DNA of 64,000 bases from Anthoceros angustus (Eukaryota; Streptophyta; Anthocerotopsida; Anthocerotales; Anthocerotaceae), in assembly GCA_010909165.1 (NCBI GenBank), contig VJWM01000282.1, positions 62,001 to 126,000 on the forward strand, read 5' to 3'. A program made the position numbers and the translations under genes. Below are positions 42,999 through 54,689 of the stretch, piece by piece; within the stretch, counting starts at the first letter, position 1; each line of letters starts with the position of its first letter. The notes beneath the pieces were generated by a model that did no database searches, had not been told where the DNA came from, and saw nothing but the letters and a program-made list of their open reading frames with translations.

Positions 42999-43247
42999 AC
43001 GAAATATGGAAATGGTGCAAACCAATTGAGTATTTATCAATTACATTATTGTAGAAAATACAAGAAAGCATTAGTAAATTGATTGTAGCAACTAGACTTA
43101 TTCTAGTAGCCAAGAGACATGACCTTTGGCCTAGGGACGTAACCCTAATGAAAGGGTAAGCTAAATAAATTAAAGCTATATACACACATACACTAGATAG
43201 CTAGATATAATAACTATAAGTAATAACTCAACACTCTATCTTCAATA
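42999..43247 (-). mobile_element. 3' LTR of the nested copia element (249 bp)
   Basis: Nearly identical to 49506-49752, with only one or two small differences (for example a 2-base indel in gaaaatacaag versus gaaaacaag). On the minus strand it starts TATTGAAGATAGAGTG just after the polypurine tract and ends CCATATTTCGT. The canonical TG..CA ends are not clear, perhaps through base error at the junctions. High identity implies a recent insertion. Confidence 0.9.
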
Positions 43248-43257
43248 CTCCCACTTG
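43248..43257 (-). other. Polypurine tract of the nested copia
   Basis: CAAGTGGGAG on the minus strand, directly before the 3' LTR. This is the classical plant copia plus-strand primer context. Confidence 0.9.
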
Positions 43258-44353
43258 TTGATTATTGCATAGTGATCTTCTTCTCCATGAGCACCTTTGT
43301 CAGTTGAGCTTGAGTGCGTGTGTGTGTACCAGTTGTGACCCAGGCGACCAGCCAGCGTAATGGAGCGACTCTGTGACAGGTGTGCCATAAGCATAATAGC
43401 TTGCCTTTACGTTCGGTCTTCATTCTTTCCACGACTTCTAGGCGTGGGAAGCTCCTAGGCAAGATGTCTTCATCTTACAGTCATGGACTGTCCTCACAAG
43501 CGCCGTGTCTACGGAGGGATGCTCTAGGTAGGTTTGCGCTGACTAGAACGACCGCCTCCATCTCCCGTGAGGCAAAGGGAGTAACCACTCGAGCGGCAGC
43601 ACAATGGGTCTTGGCGGGCGCGCCTAGGCGGCAGAAAAGACAACGCCGTGCTTGAGGCGCGGGCAGGCTGCGGCAGTAGCAAGTGGAGCAAGAGCCCTGG
43701 AGAGATGGGAGCTCCACCTCGTCGCCTGCACCCAGCACTGTAAGCTTATTTTCTCGAGCTTCGTTTGATGCCCGAGTGCGAGAAGGGTGAGTTCAAGTAT
43801 GCATCTGGCGAGCCACATCCTCCTGCACCACCCAAGTTCCCCGAGCCTAAGAACGAGTCGTCGGAGGAAATTGTTACCCTCGGTTGTGCTCGGTTCCCGC
43901 GCTATTTGGTGTGCTTGGTCACCTGAAGATGGTGAGAGTCCGTGTCCAGGCTCCGGGGCTTTGATGACCACATCATAAGCTTCTATAGTAAGTATTACTC
44001 TTCTGTTTGGGCGTAATCCTTTACGCCACATTTAGTTGCCAATTTTTCCTAAACCCCTGCAGTCTCGGCATGAATTCACTACCTTTTCCTCCCACTCGCC
44101 TCACGGGATCGAGGCAGCTTAGGAGGAGAGGCCGGGGCACCAAGGAGAGGATCTCTCCTACGAGGAGAGAAAGAGAAGAAACTCCCCTGTTCGGTGGTGA
44201 GACATTCTCTACTTCATCGGACAGCTATGCATCTTGGGAGAAGATTTGAGACTCCTCTACTTACATGAGTAGGAGGTCCCTTCTGATCTCTCTCCAAGCT
44301 ATGATGATCCGATTGACAGAATGATTGGGGCTGTTCCTAGCTCATAGGCTAGG
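43258..44353 (-). other. Spacer between RNase H and 3' LTR with an unassigned frame
   Basis: About 1.1 kb, which is long for a copia 3' spacer. The minus strand has a 135-residue frame (44031-43624) with RLVLRLGELGWCRRMWLARC and Leu/Ala-rich helices. It is not recognised as env or any other domain. It could be an acquired segment or non-coding. The plus-strand frames here are equally undistinguished. Confidence 0.35.
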
Positions 44354-44881
44354 TTAGGATTGGTTTTGCTTGGCCTCTGGGTAGCCCTCGTGGCTGCCCA
44401 TGCCCAAACTTTTCATGTGCCTGTTGTGTGCGTCCCTACTCAGGGCTTTTGTGAACAAATCTGCTGGATTGTCTGCTGTTGGTACATACTCCAGTGTAAT
44501 CTGACCTGATTTGATAAGATCCCTAATGAAGTGGTATTCCACTTCCACGTGCTTTGTGCGGGAGTGAAAAACAGGGTTCTTGGCCAGGTTCATGGATCCT
44601 TGGTTGTCGGTTCTAATAGTGGTGCAAGTAGGGAGTGGCAATCCCAGCTCCTTAAACATTAGCTTGCACCAAGCTATTTCTTTAGCAGCAGATGTGAGGA
44701 CCCGATATTCACTTGGTCTTTGGAAGTTGCAAGTGGTTGCTTCTTGCTTGACCAGCATATGGGCCTCTGCCACCATGACAACGTGCGGACACGACCTCCG
44801 TGTATCTATGTCACCGGCATAATCGAGTCGTATATACGTCCGACTCAAGTGGTGTGCGGTATGTGTCGAATCGAATCCCAA
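44354..44881 (-). pseudogene. Copia RNase H (nested element)
   Basis: A 175-residue open frame. DYAGDIDTRRS supplies the first Asp, SEYRVLTSAAKEIAW the Glu, RTDNQGSMNLAKNPVFHSRT the second Asp and the following conserved block, and KHVEVEYHFIRD the His region. It ends with PADLFTKALSRDAHNRHMK and a stop. Complete for the family except near its N-terminus, where it is frameshifted from RT. It removes RNA from the RNA-DNA hybrid and makes the polypurine primer. Confidence 0.9.
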
Positions 44882-44924
44882 TGTTGGATGTTCCTTGGAT
44901 ACCTAACCACCCTCTTAACACCAG

Positions 44925-45830
44925 TCATGCGTTTGACCAGGTTCTCGAGGTATTGCGAGCACACTTGGTGTAGGCTACATCGGTCGTGTAGTGTTGGCGA
45001 TAGATAAGTTTGCCAACTCCCCTTTCAGAGGGGACCGACCTCATGTCTTCTATGTCCTTTTTGGTTTCGGGACACATGGACTTGCTAAATTTCGATCCGG
45101 ATGGCGGTGGAGTCGCTGGATTTGCATCCTTCAAGCCAAGATGTTCAGCACATTCTAACAGGTATCGAGGCTGTGTGAGAGATATAGATCTGTTTTTTCT
45201 ATCCCTCTGAATAAGGATTCCCAGGCAGCTCTGAAGTGCTCCAAGGTTAGTCATTTCAAACTTGGTAGATAGCAGCTTGTTAACTTTGGTGATGAATGTG
45301 GGGCTATTGCAGGATAGAATCAAATCATCAACATACACTGCGAGATAGCACACAACGTCACCAGATCTGTAAACATACAGGCTGCTGTCTGAAACACATT
45401 TCACGAATCCAAGTGCACGCAGTTCTTCATCCAGGACAGCATTCCACTCTAATGCTGATTGCTTCAGGCCATAGAGGGTTTTTATTAGGCGCAAGACATG
45501 ATCTTCCTTGCCTTTTACTTCGTATCCTGAGGGCTGCTGCATGTAGATTTCGGTGTCCAACTTGCCATGTAGAAATGCGGTCTTTACATCAAACATGTCT
45601 AACTCGTAGTCTTGATGTCTTGCCGGGGCAGATTGTGCGAAAGGTGGCGGCTTCATCACAGAGCATATGTTTGAGTAATCGAGACCCGGGCACTTGCAGC
45701 CACGAGCTACAAGTCGTGCTTTGTACCTATCAAAACTTCCATCAGCCTTTTACCTTTTTGAAGACCCACTTGCAAGACACCACCTTACGTCCGAGGTAAC
45801 TTAGCTAGTTCCCATGTTCCATTTTTGATC
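44925..45830 (-). pseudogene. Copia reverse transcriptase (nested element)
   Basis: A 245-residue open frame from about 45659 with DYELDMFDVKTAFLHGKLDT, EIYMQQPSGYE, LIKTLYGLKQSALEWNAV, VCYLAVYVDDLILSC (catalytic YVDD) and FEMTNLGALQSCLGI. The N-terminal fingers (TKARLVARGCK-like, KWVFKK near 45760) are in other frames, and the C-terminus decays at about 44990. Catalytic Asp residues in TAFLHG-type motif A and YVDD are present. Confidence 0.9.
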
Positions 45831-45835
45831 GTGAA

Positions 45836-46500
45836 TCATATTCTAATTGAATTGCCTTTTCCACTCTGCGGCATCGGGCGGCTAAGAGCTTCTTCGTAGG
45901 ATTGAGGTTCGATAGGATCCGAGGAAGTGGCTGCATTAGGTTGGTTTTCTAAAGTCCTGTGATAATGTCGGTGCCGTCTATCTCTTGCGGGATAACGGCG
46001 CTCGGGTTGTGGTGGAGCTTGAGCAAGGGTTGAATCTCGGTTCAACCTGCATCCTTGTCGAAGATGAGCATCTTGACCTCATCCTCGTCAATGTCGGATC
46101 GGTCGTGGATCGGGTAAAAGGTCTGGTTCGTTACTCTGGAGGAGGTTCTTTCTGCAAATGTTCAAGCAAAATTTTCGGTTCATCTCCTTGCTCCGAGCAT
46201 CATTTCTTGTTCTTCCCCCCTGGGAGCAATCTCCGCAAGAGCGAGAATCATCGAAACGATGGCGGGGCAAGGTAGAAAGATCAAAGTCCTCCTGTGGGAG
46301 TAGCTCCCACTTCGCCAAGTTCGACCTTCATCAAAGGTCACGCTCCGTGCATAGACCACCTTGTTCGGTCGTCATACGACTTATAAGCTTTTATACCTTG
46401 AGTATCCTATCATGAGGTACTTCTTGGCCTTAGCGACTAACTTGGTTGCTTGGCCTTAGGGATGAAAGCAAAAGCGATGCATCCGAAAGTGCGAAGATGT
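45836..46500 (-). other. Linker between integrase and RT (nested element)
   Basis: Reads NRDSTLAQAPPQPERRYPAR and DRRHRHYHRTLENQPNAAT, a Pro/Arg-rich variable region usual between copia integrase and RT, followed by PQSYEEALSRP, the usual RT lead-in. An upstream Glu-rich part (46320-46090) is broken. Confidence 0.6.
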
Positions 46501-47120
46501 TGGATAGGTGGCTTGCGCCCATAAAGCTTCAAAGTTGTCCAATCACGGCGGTTGTAGGCGATCACATTGCGTAAATACAATCATAAGGGCTTGATAGGAT
46601 AGTGGCAAAGAGGCTTGGTGAAGCATAGAGGAGACCATCTCCTGCGGTGTCAAGTTCAAGCGCTCGGCAGCGCCATTACATTGCGGCGTATACACAAGTG
46701 TGCCTATCCCTTCGTCCTTCTGATGCGGAATTAGATGTGAATTCTCCACCATTGTCTCGAGCGTAGGACTTTCGGTGATTTTCCTGTCCATCTCTCACAA
46801 GTTTCATGTAGTCTTTGAGCAGAGAGAAGCATTCACTTTTAGCTTTCAAGATGTAAGCCATGACAAATCTCGTCTTGTAAATGCAGCAGATGTAAGTATC
46901 GGCCACCGATTGAGGGTGCGAGTGGCCCACATATGTCGATGTGCACAAGTTCAAGCACTTGGGGCTGTGAGGAGTCTTGTTCTTGAAGGCTGCTTGATGA
47001 CGTTTGGACAGACACAGCTTCACGGAGAGGTAAGGATGGCGCCAATTTTACCATCAACATGCAGTCACTAGCGCTAGTTTTTGCAACTTTGCGTGAGGGT
47101 GACCTAAGCGTGCATGCCAT
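46501..47120 (-). pseudogene. Copia integrase (nested element)
   Basis: Seen in three overlapping frames: VLELVHIDICGPLAPSIGGR (first Asp), SECFSLLKDYMKLV, YARDNGGEFTSN (second Asp) and CNGAAERLNLTPQEMVSSML (Glu). A zinc-region remnant (CLSKRHQAAF) precedes it. The frame changes at about 46850 and 46690. Both breaks could be sequence error since the LTRs look young. Confidence 0.9.
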
Positions 47121-47504
47121 AACCTAGCTTGTTCTTCTTGCTGTCTCGAGGACCTTGAAGCTAGGCTAGCCTTGGCATGGGGTGTGAGTGTCGATCTAAA
47201 GAGATCATGGTCGATGATCCATAGGCTAGGATTTTGCGATGATCAAAAGCATCTATAATCCTACGATTACAGCCGGAGTGAAGAGGATGTGACTTTGATT
47301 ATCCATGTTCAACCTTCTAGCAATCAAGTTTCTTGTCATTTCGGGCACATGATACACATCAGCAAGAGTGTGATGCACGAAGGGACGGTAGCTTGACGGT
47401 GCCAACACCGACACGCAAGCCTACTATCGTCACCTAGGTAAACAAATCATTGTGAACTAACTTTTGTATGTGATGAATGAACAAGCAGATGTATGTTTTG
47501 CACA

Positions 47505-48400
47505 TCAAGGAACCACTCCTGTATGGGTTTGCCTTGAGTATTTGCGAGACAAGCATGTGGGGTTAGCAAGAGGGTAGGAAAACTCCTGGTCCCTACGGTG
47601 AAATGAGCCTTGTTTAGTCACCACAACATGTGTCGAAGTGAGTTGCCCTCCTTGCGAGGTACTCAGGCTTCTTCGACACTCGGACTCCCAATGGCACTGA
47701 ATTTGGCACGGTGGCACTTTCCAGCCTTCTTGGGCTTCTTTGGTGTAGAGACTCCTTCGAGCTACTAGCACCGAGGTATTTTGTCTACCTCGAAGTTGGG
47801 CTTCTTGCCCTTTCCTTTGTTGTTGTTAGTGTACAAAGCTTCTTGCAGAGCGTTTGAATTGTCCTCTTGTGACTTCTTCAGAAGAGCTCCCACTAATTCA
47901 AATGTTGTTTTGGGAGATCAACACTGCGGCTGGGCAATCTTCCGCCCTTGTAGTTGCGAGGTGTTGAATGAGGTCACGAAATGTGCCCAAGATTCGAGTG
48001 ACATCATGAAATGCAGAATGAGAGCACGGTCCTTCACACTATCACTGCGGCACTTTCAAACTTGGAGACTAGGGATAAGGTAGTCGTGTTTTCAATGGAT
48101 TCTCCTTCTTTCATCTTCAAGTTTTGTATGTTGCGGCGTGTCATTTGACTTGTGTCATCGGTTCCCAAATAGACTTTGGAGCAGCGTCCAAATATCGGTG
48201 AGGTTTTGCAACGAGGTGTCTCAACATGTCGTCGACAGACCACTCCGTGGGAGGAAGCTGTGACTTCGTCCTTTATGGTCCAAGCATCAAGTGCCTTGAT
48301 CGGTGAGGGGTGCCATTGAGACTTTGACGTCCCATGAACCACCACTGGCGCTTGTTTTGAAGGGCACGCATTCTAAGTACCCGGATGTCATAATCGCCCC
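47505..48400 (-). pseudogene. Copia gag (nested element)
   Basis: The minus strand gives ALDAWTIKDEVTASSHG, YLGTDDTSQMTRRNIQNLKM and KEGESIENTTTL, then across frames SKFESAAVIVKDRALILHFM and SLESWAHFVTSFNTSQLQGR, and VGALLKKSQEDNSNALQEAL with NNNKGKGKKPNFEVDKIP. This is the order of the UBN2-type copia gag. The zinc knuckle and protease expected next (47.7-47.1 kb) are not readable, though a KKAQEGWKVPPCQIQCHW-like stretch sits there. Confidence 0.8.
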
Positions 48401-49492
48401 ACAATCTATCCTTCTCTTTGAATCCCTCCCGCTAAATTAGAGTCACCCATGTTTGGGGTATCGTTAGTCCCCTCACGGTGAGGATTTTATGGATGAATTT
48501 CTAATGTGTGACACCTGTGAAGCTAACGTGTGAGGATTCGAGAAGAGTTATGATGCTACACGTGCATCGAGGATGGGCTGCACATGCAGCCTTTCTGGTA
48601 AGATGGGTTCGATGCTGGTCACCCAAATTGACCAACTCCTATCTACCTTTTCCCTTAATGTTGTGTTTCCTAATCTCCCGATTAAAGGAATAGGTCATGC
48701 AGATGGACACGAGTTTGGATTCTCAAATTTGTGATGCTTGTTAGTTTTGTAGCATGCTTACAAGGTCCCTCGATTGCGAGGTTAGCAAGAAGAGCGAGCC
48801 TCAACAAAGCAAGCAATTTGAAATCCAAGTGACCAATCGATCCGAACGATTGTAAGTCCTCGAAGCAGCAAGCTTTCGACTTATGTTTTCAAAGCGTCAT
48901 CTACATGTCATTGTTGTGATTCTAGTCTAGAACTTAAATGTGTGATCTTTGGTATGTGGTGCTACGTTTGTGGTTAGGAAACCCGAGGATTGCCGTTACC
49001 AACAATGGCGGGTTGCACATTTGGGAGATTGTGAGTCCTCGGCGGAGGCGGCGCGATGGTGAAGATCGGCAGTAGTTCTTCTCCTGCGTTCTCTTGCGCA
49101 CCATGTTGTATTTGGCGATGCGCCATCCGGGCCGTCTGCCCGTCACGAGGATCGGCCATTCATTTGGCCAAATTCTTGTGTTTTGGAAAATTCCAAGAAA
49201 CATATTGTAATTTTATATGATTTTATAAAGATATTTGCCATACGGCGATCGTTCTAGCGTGTCGATGACAGATTGCTTTGCAACAATCAGCGATGATGCT
49301 TAGAACTCTAGAAATGCAAAATTTCTATTAACAAATCAAGCAAAAATAGCTACAAAAGGTTTCTCAAACATTTTCTTGATTTCTTATTAGAAACTAATTT
49401 CTAATCAAGAAACAAACACAAAGAACATTTTATGCACATCAACATGTGCACAATTTAATGTGCATTCTTGTGAATGCAATGCACCTAGCATT
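48400..49492 (-). other. Leader and gag N-terminus region (nested element)
   Basis: Lies between the PBS and readable gag. A minus-strand frame (49203-48934) with RIAKYNMVRKRTQEKNYC has no recognised domain. The start of gag cannot be placed. Confidence 0.4.
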
Positions 49493-49503
49493 GCTCGATA
49501 CCA
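49493..49503 (-). other. Primer-binding site (nested element), one base short
   Basis: Minus strand TGGTATCGAGC, against the canonical TGGTATCAGAGC. The missing A is in a CAG (CTG on plus), the same site type that differs throughout the window. Confidence 0.85.
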
Positions 49504-49505
49504 TT

Positions 49506-49752
49506 ACGAAATATGGAAATGGTGCAAACCAATTGAGTATTTATCAATTACATTATTGTAGAAAACAAGAAAGCATTAGTAAATTGATTGTAGCAACTAG
49601 ACTTATTCTAGTAGCCAAGAGACATGACCTTTGGCCTAGGGACGTAACCCTAATGAAAGGGTAAGCTAAATAAATTCAAGCTATATACACACATACACTA
49701 GATAGCTAGATATAATAACTATAAGTAATAACTCAACACTCTATCTTCAATA
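49506..49752 (-). mobile_element. 5' LTR of the nested copia element
   Basis: Partner of 42999-43247. The outer side joins CACTA sequence at 49753. The inner side is followed by two bases and the PBS. Confidence 0.9.
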
Positions 49753-51350
49753 CGGTCCGCTTCCTCGTCCCAAGGTATCTTTCGGCGAAGTACATCCACT
49801 CGTGTGCACCGTCGAAACCTGACTACCTCGTCCACTAGATGGATTATCAGGTGAGTGGATATATCAAACATTTTTGGAGGGAATTGCTTTTCCAGATCGC
49901 ACATTACCCTCGCTGCCTCCTCTTTCATTGCTTGGATTTCATGGCCCGGTATTGTCCGTTGGCAAATCCACTGTCTGTAACCCTAACACCGCCTTGTACA
50001 CACATCGGGGTCTATGCACCCTCGGAGGACAATAGGGAAGACTACTTCCATCATTATGTGCGTGGCACTTCGACTCAACCTTGCCGCTCGCGATTTTCGC
50101 AGCTATGTTAGATCCGTACCCGTTGGCGACTTTATGCGTTTCATTTCCGCATAATAACCCGTTTGATTCCTCTCGACCAGACATATGCCGGGGCAATGGC
50201 CATCCTCCTCTGAGCCATAACCACCCTTTCCCTCCACTCGCTTCCATGTCCATCCGTGAGGCTATGTCATCTCGGTCTCCACATCGTATGCCAAATGGCT
50301 TGGCGTTGTTTTCTCGGCGTGCATAACGTCCTTTGGTGCCCATTTCAAAGAAACCGCCAAGATGGGAGGTCTACAAACAAGGCCGACCTTCTCGGGTTCC
50401 AAACCGGCCTCGATGCGCAGTCCGTCCGGGTCGCGTTCACTCGGTGCCATATCTTGATGACATCGACGAAGATGGCGGCGGGCGGTGGGGGCGATACTGC
50501 CACTCCATTGTACCAGCCCGTCACCGTCCCGTCGCGGAAGCCACCTCCTAAAACCAGCATATATTTCTTTCTTCAAGTCCAAGAATACCGTGAATCCAAG
50601 TCCTCCCAATCAACACATGCACGGGCCCCTCACTTGCAATCCTCGGTCCCAAGGCTGGTAATCGCTATGATGCAAAATCGCTGCTCGTAGTTTGAAATGC
50701 CTGTTTGGATGGTCCGCCGGTTTTGAGAAGTCTTCCGTGTCCACGCCTCTCCAAAGGTCCTGCAGGTCCTCTATTAAAGGCGCCATAAAGACATCGAAAT
50801 TCTTGGCGATACTAGGCCCACGCACAATCAACGGCATGATCACATTTGCGTCCTTTGTGCTCGCCCATGGTGGCATATTGTGCACGAACAACAGAACCGG
50901 CCATATGGATGTGTTTGCAGACCTGTGGCCAAATGGATTGAAGCCATCTATGCACAATGCAAACCTCACGTTTAGTTGCTCTTCCCCAAAGCTCTACTCC
51001 ATCAAGAGCTGTCAAGCGGTGTGTCACCATGATGGTCATGTCCCCTCCGGCTCTGTTTCCCACATACCATGTCATCATCTCTTGTATGTGGCATTTGAAA
51101 CATTCGCAGGCGTGCCTTCAACGGAAAATGCCAAAGCACCTTACGCAGTATTTCATCTTCCTCATCAAACCCTTCCCTAAAACCGTGGTGTGTCGCATTA
51201 CGGGCTGCGTGTGGTGCGTACTCTCACATAAAACGGTCCCTCTCACGGTGGATTTTCGTACCTTGGCCCAAACATGTATAAAAGTGCCTTGGCCTCGTAC
51301 ATGTCTTTGGGCGGCAGTTCCGTGGCGTAATATCGGTGGCAATTAGCCGC
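49753..51350 (-). pseudogene. CACTA TNP2-like transposase copy 2, part 5' of the copia insertion
   Basis: The best CACTA sequence in the window. Minus-strand order: ELPPKDMYEAKALLYMFGPR (about 51325-51265); EILRKVLWHFPLKARLRMFQ in a neighbouring frame (about 51150-51095); MMTWYVGNRAGGDMTIMVTH (51078-51020); FALCIDGFNPFGHRSANTSI, then NMPPWASTKDANVIMPLIV and AKNFDVFMAPLIEDLQDLW, together the Transposase_21 core in one open frame of 119 residues (50969-50610); and DUF4218-like AARVMCDLEKQFPPKMFDIS with THLIIHLVDEVV (49920-49840). It continues at 42998 after the copia insertion. Confidence 0.88.
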
Positions 51351-52169
51351 AAAGTCCATCATGGCGTCGCGATGTCATACATTGATTGCCAAGACAACAA
51401 TAAGAGTGTGGCGCGCGCTGCTTTCCTTCGAACCATGCCCTTGGGGATGTGGTACAAGGCGTTTCACCGACGCCTCTGGCATCGCTTGCCCTCCCGTTCG
51501 CCCGGGTCGGTTGCCGCCAACAACTCATCCACGTGTACCGGTGGGCAAGTCCTCACCATCCGTCCTCTTCCGAACTAATTATTTGCTATCATTAGCATCG
51601 CTTTGACGGTGCCCTCGGACATATGTGACACCGTGTCCGGCGGGATGCATGGTGCCCACCATACGGTTGCCCATGCCCATCGTCACCCAATTGTGCATGG
51701 GCGGCTGCCATTAACCACAACAATTGAACCATATGGAGCGTGATCGAAGGTCACAATGGTCCGTGCAGCTGCCCTTGCATTACTTGGCGAAGGCAATGAA
51801 CTCGAGACGTGAGCTGGAATACGGCCCGCGGCGCTGCACGCACTCTCGGCAAGGAAACATGTACGGCATGCATCTCGTGGCATTCTCCCGCTGCGTGACA
51901 CATGGATGACGCGGAAGAAGAACTGGCGGGGAGGAAGAACTTCAGGTAAAATGGAAGCGTTTCCGCACTCAAGCGATTCGGAACAAAAAGTAGCGTGCAC
52001 AAGAACAGCTGCTTTCCACCATGGACGGCACGGTGGACTCACCTGACTCTGACCTCGTTGCCTCTGGGAACAGCAGCTCCGAGGATGCGTCGCTGCAGAG
52101 CTAAAGCATCCGCAGCTATGTGTCGACAATGGAAGCCTCCGACAGCACCCTATGGTGTTCTCACCAGAA
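51351..52169. other. No recognised gene; possible CACTA transposase N-terminus
   Basis: Minus-strand frames here (51528-51343 and 52129-51683) follow on from the transposase towards its 5' end, but no motif is recognised. Confidence 0.3.
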
Positions 52170-52844
52170 TCAAGCGTTGCGAGACATCACCAGCATGTCT
52201 CGCGCACGCCAAATGCCACCGCCAGACTCCGACCCCGAGCCATCGAGTGGCATGGAACGCGACTTGTGGGTCCGTGTTTGGATTACCGTCGAGCTCCGCA
52301 GAGTGCCGGGAAGGCGAGTTCGTGCACCGAGATGTCTTCCGGATGGACGCCTCGGTCGTCGCCGGCCACCAATTTGCCCTTCGAGCGATGGGATAGAAAG
52401 GGATGACGGTCGGTCGATATCGAGGTTGGGGACAACGGTCGAACGGTCGCTCGTGGGTGACTCCACTTGTGCAACATTCAATGTCATATGTTTGGCGGGC
52501 CACCATTTGACGGTGTCATGCCTTGTGTCAAGAATGCGGTGAAAGGCAAAACATTTCGAGGCGCCACCATCGCTAGTGTGCATAACCTCCTTTATCGCAC
52601 TTTGTCTGGCGAGCGTGGAGCTCATGCTCTCGAAATCTCGGTAGAGCTCCCAAGCGAAAAGCGGACACGCACCCAATGGCTGCAAATCGCGTCCCATGCC
52701 GCCGTCCTCCCTCTCCTGTGTCCATGCCCCTCGTGGATCTTCATCCACAGTGGGCGTGCATCCGATGTGAACCCTCCACATCTGCAGTTCATTCTGTCCA
52801 AAAACAGACGACTTAGTCTGCACAACATCTCCGACTTCGTGCAC
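52170..52844 (-). CDS. Unassigned 224-residue frame
   Basis: Open minus-strand frame with FGQNELQMWRVHIGCTPTVD near the start and an Arg/Ser/Gly-rich second half. No domain is recognised. It lies upstream of CACTA copy 2 on the same strand and might be an accessory gene of that element or a chance frame. Overlapping plus-strand frames are nearly as long, which argues against strong coding signal. Confidence 0.2.
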   Translation of the reverse strand: MHEVGDVVQTKSSVFGQNELQMWRVHIGCTPTVDEDPRGAWTQEREDGGMGRDLQPLGACPLFAWELYRDFESMSSTLARQSAIKEVMHTSDGGASKCFAFHRILDTRHDTVKWWPAKHMTLNVAQVESPTSDRSTVVPNLDIDRPSSLSIPSLEGQIGGRRRPRRPSGRHLGARTRLPGTLRSSTVIQTRTHKSRSMPLDGSGSESGGGIWRARDMLVMSRNA

Positions 52845-52849
52845 GGCCT

Positions 52850-54660
52850 TTGCAAGAATTTCAGTTCAGGTCTCCGGTGTGCCTCTTCTTCCCAGTGGAC
52901 TCCCCCCTCGGCCGCCTGAGGGGTTGCTGCGCCCGCAGCGAGCCTGCGCATTCAACCACACGTCGATTTCCTCTTTCCTTCGCCTCACGGGGACGATGGC
53001 CTCGGACGTCGCCCCTCGCTCCCTTCGTCTTCCCTTTGGACCTCCCCCGTCCTTTCTTTCGCGGCTGCGGATATGAACTCCTTCCTTTCCTAACGGGTCC
53101 ATGTCTCGCGACACACATTCCGCACTCGGTTCCTTTTAGAGCGGTGACCTTACGCTTTTGGGCAAGGTGTGCGGAATTAGTAGCCTTTGTTTAATTCATG
53201 TCCATCCTCACGGCGCTAAGACCAGCCACAATCGGAAGTTGAAGGCAATCATGACCCACGTCACACGGAAATGTCATGGATGCGGTTGGTAGTGTCACCG
53301 ACGGTATGGAGGGGCACCACTCCATACCCCTCCATTCCGCCAACCAGACCTCACAGGTGCCCGTTTCTTTATTTCCAGCCACCAAGTGTCTGATTCGATT
53401 CGGAAAGGACATTCCGGCAAGGCGTTCCCACCACACGCACCTCGACCTCCGAGGTGTACACCTCCCTCCCTCCACCAGCATGTACCTATGAAGAGGATGT
53501 GCCGGGGAGGGGAGGTGCATACAGTCCTTGATGGCACAGACGGAGAGCAACCTTCCGTCCGTCGTCCTTCGGGGCAATGGATCGGAGAGCAACCTTCCGT
53601 CCATCGCCCTGATGGCCATCGTGTGACGGCTGCCGGTCCAATCCTTCATAGCCATACTCGGTGCCTATCTAGGAGCCCACAACCTCCGCACACACCGCAA
53701 TGTTGGAAGGAAGATAGTTGAGCACGGAAGGAAAAGGCGGCGCATGGGAACCAAAAACTATTGAACGCAATGAGTGAAAAGGGTGAATCCCCGCGACACC
53801 TTGGGCCGGCACAGGTCATGGACGCAGTTCCACACAAACTAACCCGGCACGAGATCCGGCGGGGGGTGGTCGAGACACGAACTCCAAGGCGTTGGGAGGC
53901 TTCCACTTGGCCATTGGAACGGGGTTCCAAAAAGGGCGAGGATACACACAGCCAGCCACGGGTCCTTGGCCATCGAGTTCGTGGAGGTGTCCAAAGTGCA
54001 AGCCGTAGTATGCCCATTCGGAGGAGATACGGGTCACATCTGCCGTGGACACTAGGGACGAGGGCTCGGGCATACCGTGCCTGCCAAGGAGGCGGGGGGG
54101 CGCCGAGAGAGGAACGGGTGGAGACGCGGGTGGGGAGGGGTGGAGGGGAGTGATGTGGGGTTCACGGTAGGCCTCAAAGCTGAGGAGGAGACTTAAGCAA
54201 GAGCTGGAGCTTTTCGACTGCGTCGTGAGTTCGTAGTTAAAGCAAATCTCGGGAGAAGAGCCGATTTCTACATAGCTGCCTCCCGGAACATCGGTTTACG
54301 GTTGGGAGAATCTGCGATATCGGTCCGTTATGCGACAAGCTTGCGAGGCGAGCATTGGGCCGCCCGACAAGCCCGTCGCCATGGCGACCTTTGGCGGTGG
54401 TGTCGCCCGGCGATGGCGTGAGTAGCGGGTTTTCGGAGGTAAGCATAATTAACAAGCAATGCAGCTGCATCGAACAAGCAGGTATAAACCTTGACAATGG
54501 TGCAACGGAGATGGACGGCCCTAGGATCATGGCCACCACCCCAAGTGCAGCTTGTAATGTGGTAGTATGATGACACATATTCATTTCACACCCACGCTAT
54601 CCACGATGCACACCGCGGCCGTTTGCGAGGTGCCTCACAAGTGGCCTTTGCAGGAACGTC
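52850..54660. other. No recognised gene
   Basis: Several 100-150 residue frames on both strands overlap one another and none has a recognisable motif. It contains a 42-bp tandem duplication at 53541-53620 (cggagagcaaccttccgtcc twice), which on the minus strand repeats the peptide DGRLLS. Confidence 0.3.
53541..53620. repeat. 42-bp tandem duplication
   Basis: cggagagcaaccttccgtcc at 53541 and again at 53583, each followed by a diverged tail. Confidence 0.7.
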
Positions 54661-54689
54661 TCTCGTGGTCACCGGGATTGTCTTTGGTC

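Larger units (their letters stand above)
42999..49752 (-). mobile_element. Nearly complete Ty1/copia element (~6.75 kb) nested in CACTA
   Basis: 5' LTR 49752-49506, PBS 49503-49493, gag (48.4-47.5 kb), integrase (47.12-46.5 kb), RT (45.85-44.92 kb), RNase H (44.88-44.35 kb), polypurine tract 43257-43248, 3' LTR 43247-42999, all on the minus strand. The flanks join into one CACTA copy. A target duplication could not be resolved: the left flank reads acgtcttc and the right cggtccgcttc, against acggtccttc in the uninterrupted copy. Confidence 0.9.

Noticed and set aside
43380-43655. Plus-strand gene inside the nested copia
   Set aside because: A short frame without recognisable domain, antisense to the element. 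No support beyond openness.
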